Shown: in pieces, positions 16,899-25,733 of the stretch | Layout: every line of letters starts with the position of its first letter | Numbering within the stretch: the first letter of the stretch is position 1 | From: Halalkalibacter okhensis | GTDB taxonomy: Bacteria > Bacillota > Bacilli > Bacillales > Bacillaceae_D | Length of the DNA: 64,000 bases | Direction of reading: 5' to 3' | Assembly (NCBI RefSeq): GCF_000787375.1 | Contig: NZ_JRJU01000004.1 | Span: 1-64,000 of the forward strand | Notes under the pieces: generated by a model | What the model saw: only the letters and a program-made list of their open reading frames with translations | Database searches by the model: none | What the model was told of the DNA's origin: nothing | Position numbers and translations under genes: made by a program

Positions 16899-18072
16899 AT
16901 GTTATCTTTTTCAGCAATCGTTCCATTCGTTCAACGGATTGCTCTAAATTATCCATCGAAGTCGCATACGAACAGCGAATATGTCCTTCTCCCCCAGCAC
17001 CAAATACATGGCCAGGAACGACAGCAACTCGTTCTTCTAGTAAAAGCTTTTCTGCAAATTGTTCAGATGTTAGCCCTGTCTTTTCAATGGAAGGGAACGC
17101 ATAGAACGCTCCCCCTGGCATATGACAAGATAAGCCAATCTCCTTAAATGATTTCACCACATAATTTCGACGTTGCTTATACGACTGCTTCATCCGTTCT
17201 AAATCATCCATGCCACTCTTGAGCGCTTCTAATGCTCCGTATTGTGCCATTGTAGGTGCACACATTAAGCTATATTGATGAAGCTTGAGCATCGCAGCAA
17301 GTAAATCCTCAGGAGCTAATACAAAGCCAAGTCTCCATCCTGTCATGGCGAAGGATTTAGAGAACCCTGAAATTAATATGGTCCGCTCCTTCATATTCGG
17401 AAGTGATGCAAAGCTAACGTGACATTCATCATAGCTTAGTTCTGCATAGATTTCATCAGAAAATACAAGCAAATCATGCTTTTCGGCAAGTAACGCTATT
17501 TCTAGCATCTCTTCTCGATTCATTGTCGCCCCAGTTGGATTATTAGGAAAACATAGCATAAGTGCCTTTGTTCGATCGGTAATCGCAGCCTCAATTTGTT
17601 TTGCTGACACTTTGAAGTTATCTTCATTATTTGTTCCAACTGAAATTGGTACTCCACCAGCCATTTGAACAAGCGGGACATAAGAGACAAAACTCGGTTC
17701 AACGATAATGACTTCATCGCCTTCATTAAGAATCGCCCGCATCCCTATGTCAATGGCTTCACTCGCTCCAACTGTCACTAATATTTCACTTTCCGGATCA
17801 TATTGAACCGAAAAGCGCTTTGTCATATAAGAAGAAATTTCTCTTCTCAGTTCGATGATTCCCGCATTCGCAGAATAGGCGGTGAAGCCTCGTTCAAGGG
17901 ACGAGATGCTCGCTTCACGGACATTCCAAGGGGTAACAAAATCAGGCTCCCCTACCCCAAGTGAAATAATGTTATCCATTTTCGACGCTAAATCAAAGAA
18001 CCGTCGAATTCCAGACGGTTTAATCTGTTGAACACGATGCGATAATCGCGAGTTAGTTTTTACGTTTGACAT
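16897..18072 (-). CDS. alaT: alanine-type class I aminotransferase AlaT (YugH)
   Basis: PLP-dependent class I/II aminotransferase, 391 aa. Seen: the N-terminal GVGEPDF, the PLP-contact FPNNPTGA, SDEIYAEL and the Schiff-base lysine in SGFSKSFAMTGWRLG. B. subtilis AlaT (YugH) is the alanine transaminase, encoded directly after its regulator as here. The ATG overlaps the alaR stop codon by one base (TAATG), indicating translational coupling. Confidence 0.9.
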   Translation of the reverse strand: MSNVKTNSRLSHRVQQIKPSGIRRFFDLASKMDNIISLGVGEPDFVTPWNVREASISSLERGFTAYSANAGIIELRREISSYMTKRFSVQYDPESEILVTVGASEAIDIGMRAILNEGDEVIIVEPSFVSYVPLVQMAGGVPISVGTNNEDNFKVSAKQIEAAITDRTKALMLCFPNNPTGATMNREEMLEIALLAEKHDLLVFSDEIYAELSYDECHVSFASLPNMKERTILISGFSKSFAMTGWRLGFVLAPEDLLAAMLKLHQYSLMCAPTMAQYGALEALKSGMDDLERMKQSYKQRRNYVVKSFKEIGLSCHMPGGAFYAFPSIEKTGLTSEQFAEKLLLEERVAVVPGHVFGAGGEGHIRCSYATSMDNLEQSVERMERLLKKIT

Positions 18073-18566
18073 TACGGAGTCACCACAATTCGATGGTCTT
18101 CTTCTCCTTGATCAAAGACAACCCCATCATGCTTATATTTTTTCAATTGGAAATGAGTTGTTGTAGAAATAACGGTATCAATCGTAGACAGTTTTTCTGA
18201 AACAAAGCGAGCAATTTCAGACATTGTTTTTCCTTCAATGACAACAGAAAGATCATAAGCACCAGACATTAAGTACAATGCTTTCACTTCTGGAAAGCGA
18301 TAGATTCGCTCCGCTACTTCATCAAAGCCAACTCCACGCTGCGGTGTGACTTTTACATCGATCACAGCTGTTACTCCCTCTTGTTTCTCAACCTTACTCC
18401 AATCAATAACAGCAGAATAACTTAAAATGACCTTTTCATCTTCTAACTTTTTTAAAATTTCTTTCACTTCTTTTTCTGTCGCATCAACCATTTTGGCAAG
18501 AGTTTGGATTGATACTCGGCCATCTCCTTCAATGATTTGCAAAACTTCCAATGCTTTTTCATTCAT
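18072..18566 (-). CDS. alaR: Lrp/AsnC-family regulator AlaR (YugG)
   Basis: 164 aa: N-terminal winged helix (about 3-55) and a C-terminal ligand-binding RAM/AsnC domain (about 70-150, with MSGAYDLSVVIEGKTM). In B. subtilis AlaR controls alaT, with alanine as the likely signal. AAGGAG precedes the ATG. alaR and alaT form a two-gene operon. Confidence 0.9.
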   Translation of the reverse strand: MNEKALEVLQIIEGDGRVSIQTLAKMVDATEKEVKEILKKLEDEKVILSYSAVIDWSKVEKQEGVTAVIDVKVTPQRGVGFDEVAERIYRFPEVKALYLMSGAYDLSVVIEGKTMSEIARFVSEKLSTIDTVISTTTHFQLKKYKHDGVVFDQGEEDHRIVVTP

Positions 18567-18749
18567 TTCTTCTCTAACTCCTTTGTGATCATTACGCGTA
18601 TGTTATCTAATCATTTGGTTTATCATAACATACCGAACAGCTGTAACGAATCACCTTTTTTTCATATTATTCGAACATTTTTTTCTAAAGTGCTATCATC
18701 TACATAAAAGTGCTTCTTCATTCCGTTATTAGGGGGGCTTCCAAAAAAC

Positions 18750-19319
18750 ATGACACCATCTGCACCACGTTATGCTTTACTCATTATTGATATGATTAAT
18801 GACCTTGAATTTCCAAGTGGCTATCAATTACTACCTTATGCCCTCGAGTCCGCAAAGAAGATTGCCATATTAAAACACGTATTAAAAAAGGCAGGAATCC
18901 CTGTTGTCTATGTTAATGACAATTACGGGAAATGGCAATCAGACTTCAGGCACCTTGTCTCTCATTGTCTAAAAGGAGATGTTCGCGGCAAACCGCTTGC
19001 TAAAATAATGAAGCCTGATGATGATGACTACTTTATCCTCAAGCCTACGTATTCTGGTTTTTTTGCTACTCCTTTAGAACTGTTGCTTACTCACTTAAAG
19101 GTCAATACCCTTATCCTTACAGGGGTAGCCGGGAATATGTGTGTACAATTCACGGCAAATGACGCTTATATGCGGGATTATCAGGTGTTGATTCCATCTG
19201 ATTGCGTAGCATCCAACACAACCAAAACAAATGACCAAGCCTTATCTTTTATGGAAGAAGTATTAAAAGCAAATATTTCCCCATCAACAACACTCATGAC
19301 CAATATAACAAAGGCCTAA
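18750..19319 (+). CDS. isochorismatase-family cysteine hydrolase
   Basis: 189-aa single-domain hydrolase of the isochorismatase/nicotinamidase superfamily. The catalytic triad fits Asp in LLIIDMIND, Lys in FILKPTYSGFF and Cys in GVAGNMCVQFTA, the last preceded by the usual cis-peptide region. The substrate cannot be read from sequence: nicotinamide, isochorismate and N-carbamoyl compounds are all possible. GGGGGG lies about 13 nt before the ATG, a longer gap than usual. Divergent from alaR. Confidence 0.88.
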   Translation: MTPSAPRYALLIIDMINDLEFPSGYQLLPYALESAKKIAILKHVLKKAGIPVVYVNDNYGKWQSDFRHLVSHCLKGDVRGKPLAKIMKPDDDDYFILKPTYSGFFATPLELLLTHLKVNTLILTGVAGNMCVQFTANDAYMRDYQVLIPSDCVASNTTKTNDQALSFMEEVLKANISPSTTLMTNITKA

Positions 19320-19338
19320 CTACAATTAGTTAGACCTT
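19311..19338 (+). terminator. terminator overlapping the end of the hydrolase gene
   Basis: Stem AAGGCCTAACT / AGTTAGACCTT with one mismatch, followed by TTTTT. The stop codon lies inside the stem. The convergent gene at 19326 ends in the same hairpin. Confidence 0.65.
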
Positions 19339-19754
19339 TTTCTTCCTTGACTTGGATTAACATTTTCGACTTTAATATGATGACCCTTAGCAAATTGCAG
19401 CACTTTCTCTTCTAGCCCTTGTGGAGAGAAACGCTGTAACTTAAGCCTAATTCCTCTTTTCAGATGAAGAAGGATAATCGCTTTTTGACCTAAATGAATA
19501 ATAGTCAATTTGTCTACTTCATATGGATGGATGATTCGCTTCTTGATAGAAAAACCGAATACTTGAACAACATGAATGAACCTATCCTCAAGCACTTCTA
19601 AACGATAACTCATGGTCAAAGCCGCAAAAAAGAGAAAAGAAACACCATAGGCAACATTTGTCCATATTGTGGATTCAAGCGCATAGGCATAAGTAATCGT
19701 TAAAATAAATAAAAGAATCCAGAGAAATTTGGGTTCTTTAGCTTGAAAAGTCAA
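19326..19754 (-). CDS. small membrane protein with C-terminal PH-like domain, unknown
   Basis: About 142 aa: two membrane helices (WILLFILTITYAYAL and VAYGVSFLFFAALTM), then a predicted cytoplasmic beta-rich region, LEVLEDRFIHVV followed by YEVDKLTIIHLGQ, of the kind seen in bacterial PH-domain membrane proteins. The start is probably the TTG at 19754, since GAAAGGGGTG is placed for it; a GTG eight codons upstream is the alternative. Function unknown. Confidence 0.65.
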   Translation of the reverse strand: MTFQAKEPKFLWILLFILTITYAYALESTIWTNVAYGVSFLFFAALTMSYRLEVLEDRFIHVVQVFGFSIKKRIIHPYEVDKLTIIHLGQKAIILLHLKRGIRLKLQRFSPQGLEEKVLQFAKGHHIKVENVNPSQGRKRSN

Positions 19755-19882
19755 GATAACACCCCTTTCAGTAAACACTTCTCGTTTGTGACCGTGTCAT
19801 TTTGTCCTTTTCATTATACACGAGTTTCAATCTGCTTAAAGAGGGGGATTATACAATAATAAAACGGATAAAGGAGCAGAAG

Positions 19883-20716
19883 ATGCAGAAGAACTCTTTT
19901 CATTCCCTATTTTTTCACAAGCTAAAAACAGATCCTATTCCGGATTGGTCTGCCACACTTGCTTATTATTTTATGCTATCTATTTTCCCATTGCTTATTT
20001 TCCTGTTAGCACTTATTCCGTATTTTCATTTTGATCTTGATACGATCTATTCATTTATTAATGATTATGTACCAGAAGGCCTTGATGAACTGTTTTCAAC
20101 AACGATTTTAGAAGTAATTCGTGAACCCCAAGGCGGTCTCGTCTCTTTCGGGGTACTAGCAACCATTTGGTCCGCATCTAACGGAGTCAATGCCTTAATT
20201 CGCGCTGTGAATCGTTCCTATAATATTGAAGAGACAAGAAATTTTGTTAAGCTTCGAATTCTCTCGATTTTATTAACAATTGCTATGATTGCCGTTATTG
20301 TTGTCACCTTATTAATGCCTGTTTTTGGTAATGTGATTATCCATGCGCTCGAGGAATATTTCTTTCTTCCTCATGAAACAGCTCAAATTTTGAATAAATT
20401 ACGTTGGATTATCGGAATCGGATTGATGACGTTTGTACTAATGGTTGTCTATTCCATTGCTCCGAACGTGAAGTTAGCTTTTAAGCAAGTGATTATAGGA
20501 GCCGTATCTGCCACAGTAAGTTGGCAAGTCATCTCCGCTTTATTCGCCACTTATGTAAGCAACTTTGGTAATTTCACAGCAACATATGGCAGCCTTGGTG
20601 GGGTAATCATTCTCATGTTATGGTTCTTTCTCACTGGAGTCAGTCTCGTTATCGGCGGTGAAATTAACGCAACATTATACTTACAAAAACAAAATAGACA
20701 AAGACATCGTTTATAA
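19883..20716 (+). CDS. yfkH: YihY/BrkB-family membrane protein, YfkH-like
   Basis: 277-aa polytopic membrane protein of the YihY (formerly 'RNase BN') family with about six helices. Family segments seen: SATLAYYFMLSIFPLLIF, the GVLATIWSASNGVNALIRA region and the C-terminal YGSLGGVIILMLWFFLTG. Transport or lipid-related roles are suggested for the family but not settled. The start is the ATG at 19883 with AAAGGAG before it; the frame is open further upstream without a ribosome binding site. Confidence 0.85.
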   Translation: MQKNSFHSLFFHKLKTDPIPDWSATLAYYFMLSIFPLLIFLLALIPYFHFDLDTIYSFINDYVPEGLDELFSTTILEVIREPQGGLVSFGVLATIWSASNGVNALIRAVNRSYNIEETRNFVKLRILSILLTIAMIAVIVVTLLMPVFGNVIIHALEEYFFLPHETAQILNKLRWIIGIGLMTFVLMVVYSIAPNVKLAFKQVIIGAVSATVSWQVISALFATYVSNFGNFTATYGSLGGVIILMLWFFLTGVSLVIGGEINATLYLQKQNRQRHRL

Positions 20717-20816
20717 AATAAAAAATGATCGCAAAATAATGTATATAATTTTCAAAATTGGAGATGATGGTATCAGAATGCACGGTGAATTTAAATGAAC
20801 GAGGAGATGACAGGGA

Positions 20817-21089
20817 ATGAATAAAACGGAACTTGTACAAGCTGTTGCTGAACGTACACAACTATCCAAAAAAGATGCCGGGAGCGCTGTCAATGCAGTT
20901 TTTGAATTAATTGAGGAGTCATTGTCTAAAGGGGAAACAGTCCAACTCATTGGTTTTGGTAACTTTGAGGTCCGCGAAAGAGCGGCAAGAAAAGGACGTA
21001 ACCCACAAACAGGTGAGGAAATTGATATTGCCGCAACAAAAACACCAGCATTCAAAGCAGGAAAGCAATTAAAAGAATCAGTGAAATAA
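20817..21089 (+). CDS. HU-type DNA-binding protein
   Basis: 90-aa HU/HBsu family nucleoid protein with the full pattern: [20 protein letters not shown] helices, [19 protein letters not shown] arm with [10 protein letters not shown], and a C-terminal basic helix. It binds and bends DNA as a dimer. The genome probably has a main hbs next to spoIVA, as in B. subtilis, so this may be a second copy. Single gene with a strong terminator. Confidence 0.93.
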   Translation: MNKTELVQAVAERTQLSKKDAGSAVNAVFELIEESLSKGETVQLIGFGNFEVRERAARKGRNPQTGEEIDIAATKTPAFKAGKQLKESVK

Positions 21090-21112
21090 ACATGCCAAAA
21101 AAGGCTCAAAAG

Positions 21113-21157
21113 AAAAAGGTCTGATCTTTTGCATACGCAATAGATCAGACCTTTTTT
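21113..21157. terminator. terminator between HU and RDD genes
   Basis: Perfect 14-bp stem AAAAAGGTCTGATC / GATCAGACCTTTTT, T-rich on the plus strand and A-rich on the other. Serves both convergent genes. Confidence 0.88.
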
Positions 21158-21165
21158 ATTCATTT

Positions 21166-21600
21166 TTACGATTCTTGATACGGATTTGCCTCAGATGGCT
21201 TCTCGTACGTAACATACGTTTTGGCTAACATATCGTGAATGCTTCGCTTGTCTTTTCGAAACGCTACCATGAACGCACTCACAATCGCAGCAATCATTAG
21301 CGTAATCGCATATACAAATCCCGCAACGACAACTCGCAACAGCATCGTCCCAAAACCTACTTTACTACCATCTAGCTTCACAATGCGAATTCCTAACAAT
21401 CGTTTCCCAACCGTATAGCCGTACCACAATACAGGGAGAAGCAAGGAATACAGTAAATTCCCTATTCCATCAACAACTTCTCTAGTATCCTGGGTTAACC
21501 CAAAAAGGGCAGCGAGAATATAAATTGTTCCTGAAACAACGATCACATCAAGAATATTCGCCCCTAAACGAACCCAAAATCCAGCAGGTCGTTCGACCAT
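21166..21600 (-). CDS. RDD-family membrane protein
   Basis: About 144 aa with three to four membrane helices. The RDD family pattern is seen as FWVRLGANILDVIVV near the N-terminus and VGKRLLGIRIVKLDG in the middle. Some RDD proteins from halophiles act as Na+/H+ antiporters; there is no direct evidence for that here. The start is taken at MVERPAG with GGGGG upstream, not at the earlier GTG. Confidence 0.8.
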   Translation of the reverse strand: MVERPAGFWVRLGANILDVIVVSGTIYILAALFGLTQDTREVVDGIGNLLYSLLLPVLWYGYTVGKRLLGIRIVKLDGSKVGFGTMLLRVVVAGFVYAITLMIAAIVSAFMVAFRKDKRSIHDMLAKTYVTYEKPSEANPYQES

Positions 21601-21701
21601 AACCAAAAACCCCCTTCTGCTCTCTAACACTCTAGTAATATTATAGACATTTTATAAAAAAATTGCACTCTTCCGGTTTGTTAACTTAACACAAAAAAAT
21701 G

Positions 21702-21730
21702 TTGACAATCCTTTTCGTACTTATTATCCT
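21702..21730 (+). promoter_or_regulatory. bioY promoter
   Basis: TTGACA at about 21702, a 17-nt spacer and TATCCT. GTTAAC-containing sequence lies just downstream (about 21734), resembling half of a BirA operator, but I could not find a correctly spaced second half. Confidence 0.5.
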
Positions 21731-21763
21731 AATGTTAACTAATAAATCAATCGAGGTGAACAA

Positions 21764-22366
21764 ATGTCCACTACAAAACCTAAAATACACACTGTTGATC
21801 TAGTTCTAGTTGCCATGTTTGCAGCATTAATGGCTATCGGCGCTAATTTAACATCTTTTCTTGTAATAGGCTCTGTTCCTATCACGATGCAAACGCTTTT
21901 TGCAATCTTAGCTGGTGCCTTGCTTGGTAGTCGGATGGGCTCACTAGCAATGACAGTCTATTTACTTGTTGGCCTTGTCGGATTTCCAGTTTTCTCTCAA
22001 TTTTCAGGTGGATTACGAACATTCGTTAGTCCAACATTCGGCTTTCTCCTTTCTTTTATCCTAGTTGCGTTTGTCACAGGACTCATCGTTGAAAAAAGCA
22101 AGAAAAAGACGATTACTACTTTTATGGTGGCTTGTTTTGTCGGTCTTATTATTAACTATGTAATCGGTACTCATTATATGTACTTTGCTTTTCAATTTTT
22201 GGCTGGCCTTGAGGCTGTTAGCTACCAAGTAGTATGGGCTTGGATGGCTGCACCAGCAGTCAAAGATCTAATCTTAACATTCTTTGCTGCCGTTCTCTCT
22301 TCACGGATTTACCATACCGTGAACAAAAGACGAGGTCGTCATACTTTTCCTAATCAAGTGGCATAA
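21764..22366 (+). CDS. bioY: biotin ECF transporter substrate-binding subunit BioY
   Basis: 200-aa S component for biotin uptake with six membrane helices. BioY features: LVAMFAALMAIGANLTSF, PITMQTLFAILAGALLGSR and the VGFPVFSQFSGG / PTFGFLLSF segments that shape the biotin site. It needs the shared ECF ATPase/T module (ecfA1A2T), which is not in the window. GAGGTGAACAA precedes the ATG. Its place next to yuiF matches B. subtilis yuiG. Confidence 0.95.
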   Translation: MSTTKPKIHTVDLVLVAMFAALMAIGANLTSFLVIGSVPITMQTLFAILAGALLGSRMGSLAMTVYLLVGLVGFPVFSQFSGGLRTFVSPTFGFLLSFILVAFVTGLIVEKSKKKTITTFMVACFVGLIINYVIGTHYMYFAFQFLAGLEAVSYQVVWAWMAAPAVKDLILTFFAAVLSSRIYHTVNKRRGRHTFPNQVA

Positions 22367-22401
22367 GGATTGATTTGAATAACTTGGTTTTATACAGATT
22401 T

Positions 22402-22430
22402 AGAGGGCACTGAAAGTTTCAGTGCCCTCT
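22402..22430 (+). terminator. bioY terminator
   Basis: Perfect 14-bp stem AGAGGGCACTGAAA / TTTCAGTGCCCTCT followed by T-rich sequence. Confidence 0.85.
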
Positions 22431-22461
22431 TATTTATCCCTAGATAGGGTTACTTCTATGA

Positions 22462-23058
22462 TTATGATGTTACCTCAATCCTCTGTATTCGGTAAGTATC
22501 TTCATCTTCAACCATTGATACGTGCAACGATAAATAGTCTACAGATGGATAACCAAGTTCCCCAAATTGACTGTGACCATACATACTATTTTCAGCATAA
22601 AACTGCACCGGAACTTGTTCAGCTTTTAATTTAATTACTCCTTCAGATTCATAGATTTGAAGATCATCATCCATAATCATGCGTAAGCCTGGGTTAAAAA
22701 CAGTTTGTCTTGTTACTTCATAATAAGAAGAATCCGTAGACCCTTCCTTGTTCAAATAAGATTGAAATGCCTCTTGATAAACATAACGTTCTTTGTTCTG
22801 AACATATATATCATCTATTAACTGCTCCATTCCATCCTCAGTCATAAATCTACCTAACAACTGTTGAATCTCATCCTCGGAATGATATTTTTCATTATAA
22901 TATAGTTCCTCTTCATATGTATGATAAGCAAATAATTCTTGGACATCAGCTAGAAATTCTTCAAACGAGGACAAAACCTCCTCCTCATTGATCGTCTCTT
23001 TGTGGCATCCCGCAACGAACAAACAAATACATATGAGAATAGCAATTGACCTTTTCAT
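22462..23058 (-). CDS. putative lipoprotein of unknown function
   Basis: 198 aa. A type II signal peptide ends in the lipobox LFVAGC (Cys18), so the protein is probably anchored to the outer face of the membrane. The mature part is very acidic (many Glu/Asp) and rich in Tyr, with no family I recognise. Monocistronic, with GAGGCGGGA about 12 nt before the ATG. The 52-bp repeat array lies in its upstream region. Confidence 0.75.
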   Translation of the reverse strand: MKRSIAILICICLFVAGCHKETINEEEVLSSFEEFLADVQELFAYHTYEEELYYNEKYHSEDEIQQLLGRFMTEDGMEQLIDDIYVQNKERYVYQEAFQSYLNKEGSTDSSYYEVTRQTVFNPGLRMIMDDDLQIYESEGVIKLKAEQVPVQFYAENSMYGHSQFGELGYPSVDYLSLHVSMVEDEDTYRIQRIEVTS

Positions 23059-23198
23059 TGCATTTATCCCGCCTCTTTTTTCTCTACTTTATTAGACGAA
23101 AAAAGCAAAGAGAAAGTTTCGGTTTTTTTGAAAAAATAATCATTTTTTCCCCTGGGGGTGTTCTTTTTGACTACTGTTAATTTCTGCACTTTTTTTGG

Positions 23199-23769
23199 GG
23201 GAGACAACCTCTTCTTTGACTATCGTTCTTTTCATTTTCGCTCTTTTTCGGAAGACAACACCCTACTTTGGCTACCGTTCTTTTCGCTTTCGCTCGTTTT
23301 CGGTAGTCAACACCCTGCTTTGGCTACCTGTCTTTCTGCTTCCTCTCGTGTTCGGTAGACAAACCCTTCCTTTGACTACCGTTCTTTCTGCTTCCTCTCG
23401 TTTTCGGTAGTCAACCCCTTCCTTTGACTACCAGTCTTTCTGCTTCCTCTCGTTTTCGGTCGTCAACCCCTTCCTTTGGCTTCCGTTCTTTTCGCTTCTA
23501 CTCTATTTCGGTAGTCAACACCCTGCTTTGGCTACCGGTCTTTCTGCTTCCTCTCGTTTTCGGTCGTCACCCCCTTCCTTTGACTACCGGTCTTTCTGCT
23601 TCCTCTCGTTTTCGGTCGTCAACACCCTGCTTTGACTACCGTTCTTTCTGCTTCCTCTCGTGTTCGGTAGTCAACCCCTTCCTTTGGCTTCCGTTCTTTT
23701 CGCTTCTACTCTATTTAGGTCGTCAACAACCTGCTTTGACTACTGTTCTTTCTGCTTCCTCTCCATTTT
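23199..23769. repeat. tandem array of eleven 52-bp hairpin units
   Basis: Eleven head-to-tail units, starting at 23199 (51 bp), 23250, 23302, 23354, 23406, 23458, 23510, 23562, 23614, 23666 and 23718, with partial units at both ends. Each unit begins GGTAGTCAA, has a short CCCTTCC/CACCCTGC loop and then TTGACTACC, a 9-bp hairpin. A pyrimidine-rich linker (TTTCTGCTTCCTCTCGTTTTC or TTTTCGCTT variants) follows. Units differ by scattered changes. The period is not a multiple of three, so it is not a coding repeat. Confidence 0.93.
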
Positions 23770-23778
23770 GGTAGACAA

Positions 23779-23821
23779 AAAAAGCTAGAGTGAAATCAAT
23801 ATGATTTCATTCTAGCTTTTT
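23779..23821. terminator. bidirectional terminator after the repeat array
   Basis: Near-perfect 20-bp stem, AAAAAGCTAGAGTGAAATCA at 23779-23798 and its complement at 23802-23821 (one G-T), with A and T tracts. It could stop a rightward transcript through the array or read-through from yuiF. Confidence 0.8.
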
Positions 23822-24006
23822 ATTAAAAAATCCTATTACGATAGCTTCAATTGACGCTCTTTCCTAAAAACACTGCCACCCTCATGTGCATTGGCTCCGC
23901 TTGTCGTGCGCCTCTAGGAGAAACCCACTCCTAACGGCTCAAAAACTTACGACGGCGCCGCTCCATGCTTCGATTTAATAGAAAAAGCGAAAACCTCCCA
24001 TTAAAT

Positions 24007-25326
24007 CTATAACACCATTGCTGCAATCCAGCCGAAGATAAATAGCGGGATGTTAAAGTGGAGAAACGTTGGTACACATGTGTCCCAGATGTGATTGTGT
24101 TGACCATCTGCGTTTAAGCCGGCCGTTGGTCCTAGCGTACTATCTGATGCAGGTGCTCCGGCATCTCCTAGTGCGCCCGCTGTACCGATTAGTGCGATAA
24201 TAGCTAATGGAGAGAATCCAGCAGCCATACCAAGCGGGACAAATAACGTTGCAATAATTGGGATCGTTGCAAAGGAAGAGCCAATACCCATAGTGATAAA
24301 CAAACCAATAATAAGCATTAATAACGCCGCAGCCGCTTGACTTTCTCCAACGATATTGGCAGCTTGAGTTACGAGTAAGTCGACATGACCCGTTTCACGA
24401 ATGACCGCTGCGAACCCAGAAGCAGCAAGCATAACAAAAGAAATAAATGCCATCATCTTCATTCCTTCCGTGACGACTTGATCTGCCTCCTTCCACTTTA
24501 GCGATCCGCTAACAAGCAATACAACAAGACCCGCAAGAGCAGCAATAATCATGGAATCCGATAATTGCTGGACAATTAGTGTTGCAATAATTGCGATGAT
24601 AGCTGCGATAACAGACCACTTAGTAAAAACTTGCTCCTCTAAAGGCGCACCGACAATATTACGGTCCTCATAGTTTCTAGTCTTCCGGTAAGTAACCAAA
24701 ATAGCAATAAGCAATCCTGCTACTAGTCCCATCGTAGGAAGAGCCATCGCCGTAGGTATATCAGAAAGAGCAACAACTAGCCCATTTTCCTCCATATTAT
24801 CTGCGACAATCCCATGAAAGATTAACCCAAATCCATACGGTAAGAAAATATAGGGGGCCGTTAACCCAAATGTTAAGATTGTAGCAATCGCACGGCGATC
24901 CACACCTAATTCATTTAATATTTTTAAAATAGGTGGAATAAGTATCGGAATAAAAGCGATGTGAATTGGGACCACATTTTGAGAAAAACAAGAAACAACG
25001 ACTAATAAGAAGAAAATAAGTGCTTTTGATAGAGCTTTTTTTCTTGAATCTTCATTTCTCCCAACAAGCTTTATCACCCATGTCACCATGACATCTGGCA
25101 AACCAGTGCGGGCAATCGCAACAGCAAACGCCCCAAGGAGTGCGTAACTTATAGCTACCGGTGCACTTCCCCCCAAACCATCAGTAAACACATCCACGGT
25201 TTGTGAAAAACCTAATCCTCCAAGTATCCCTCCCGTTAAAGCACCAATTGCCAAAGCGATTACGACATGCACACGGACTAGACTCAGAAGTAACATAATA
25301 AGAACTGCTATTAAAACTGCATTCAT
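24007..25326 (-). CDS. yuiF: Na+/H+ antiporter-family membrane protein YuiF
   Basis: About 439-aa protein with 11-12 membrane helices, of the YuiF-type branch of the NhaC/ArsB (IT) superfamily. Motifs include GSSFATIPIIATLFVP and GDAGAPASDSTLGPTAGL near the C-terminus, the acidic and Ser-rich region typical of these carriers. Probably exchanges Na+ for H+, though some family members move amino acids. The ATG at 25326 is better placed after AAAGGA than the TTG three codons earlier. Confidence 0.85.
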   Translation of the reverse strand: MNAVLIAVLIMLLLSLVRVHVVIALAIGALTGGILGGLGFSQTVDVFTDGLGGSAPVAISYALLGAFAVAIARTGLPDVMVTWVIKLVGRNEDSRKKALSKALIFFLLVVVSCFSQNVVPIHIAFIPILIPPILKILNELGVDRRAIATILTFGLTAPYIFLPYGFGLIFHGIVADNMEENGLVVALSDIPTAMALPTMGLVAGLLIAILVTYRKTRNYEDRNIVGAPLEEQVFTKWSVIAAIIAIIATLIVQQLSDSMIIAALAGLVVLLVSGSLKWKEADQVVTEGMKMMAFISFVMLAASGFAAVIRETGHVDLLVTQAANIVGESQAAAALLMLIIGLFITMGIGSSFATIPIIATLFVPLGMAAGFSPLAIIALIGTAGALGDAGAPASDSTLGPTAGLNADGQHNHIWDTCVPTFLHFNIPLFIFGWIAAMVL

Positions 25327-25463
25327 TTCTCTCAAATCCTTTACCTTATTAAATCACTAATATATTAAAGCACTCACTTAAACTATCATTATCTCACTAT
25401 ATTGTCAACAGTTGTCCTTTCATTTAGTAAAGAAATAAAGCATCAACATAGAACCTACAAAAA

Positions 25464-25554
25464 GGGCGTCTCAAAAGGTCTGCTTTAGGGCGCTGAAAAA
25501 GGTACAATTTTGACCTTTTTCAGCGCCCTCCTGCTTTACCCTTTAGAGACACCC
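25464..25554. repeat. nested hairpins
   Basis: An inner perfect 17-bp stem (25487-25503 / 25513-25529, AGGGCGCTGAAAAAGGT and complement) sits inside an outer imperfect stem, GGGCGTCTCAAAAGGT with ACCCTTTAGAGACACCC. The outer arms belong to the same TCTCAAAAGGT family as the purT terminator. Confidence 0.7.
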
Positions 25555-25576
25555 CCAGTTACCTTTTCAAGCCCTG

Positions 25577-25628
25577 TGCAAGTCCTTTAAAAGCGCCAGG
25601 AGACGCTCCTTTTAAAGACTTACACAAC
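25577..25628. repeat. long imperfect hairpin
   Basis: GTGCAAGTCCTTTAAAAG pairs with CTTTTAAAGACTTACAC (few mismatches), with a loop GCGCCAGGAGACGCTC. It lies between the ABC gene and the nested hairpins. Role unknown. Confidence 0.5.
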
Positions 25629-25733
25629 CTTAGGCTTCGCTGCGCGCCACGGTGCACACAGCCGACCGTTCTTAACAGCCTGAAGAACGCAATCGTTACC
25701 TCTTGCTCAAGGAATCTTAAGACACCCTAAACT

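Noticed and set aside
21700-21760. BirA operator upstream of bioY
   Set aside because: GTTAAC-like half sites exist, but their spacing (27 nt between cores) does not fit the usual operator.
23199-23769. CRISPR array
   Set aside because: The whole 52-bp unit is conserved, including the part that would be the spacer, and no cas genes are present.
23158-23774. Overlapping ORFs (up to 116 codons) within the 52-bp repeats, encoding repeated FRSFSVV-type peptides
   Set aside because: The 52-bp period shifts the frame each unit, there is no ribosome binding site, and the peptides simply mirror the DNA repeat.
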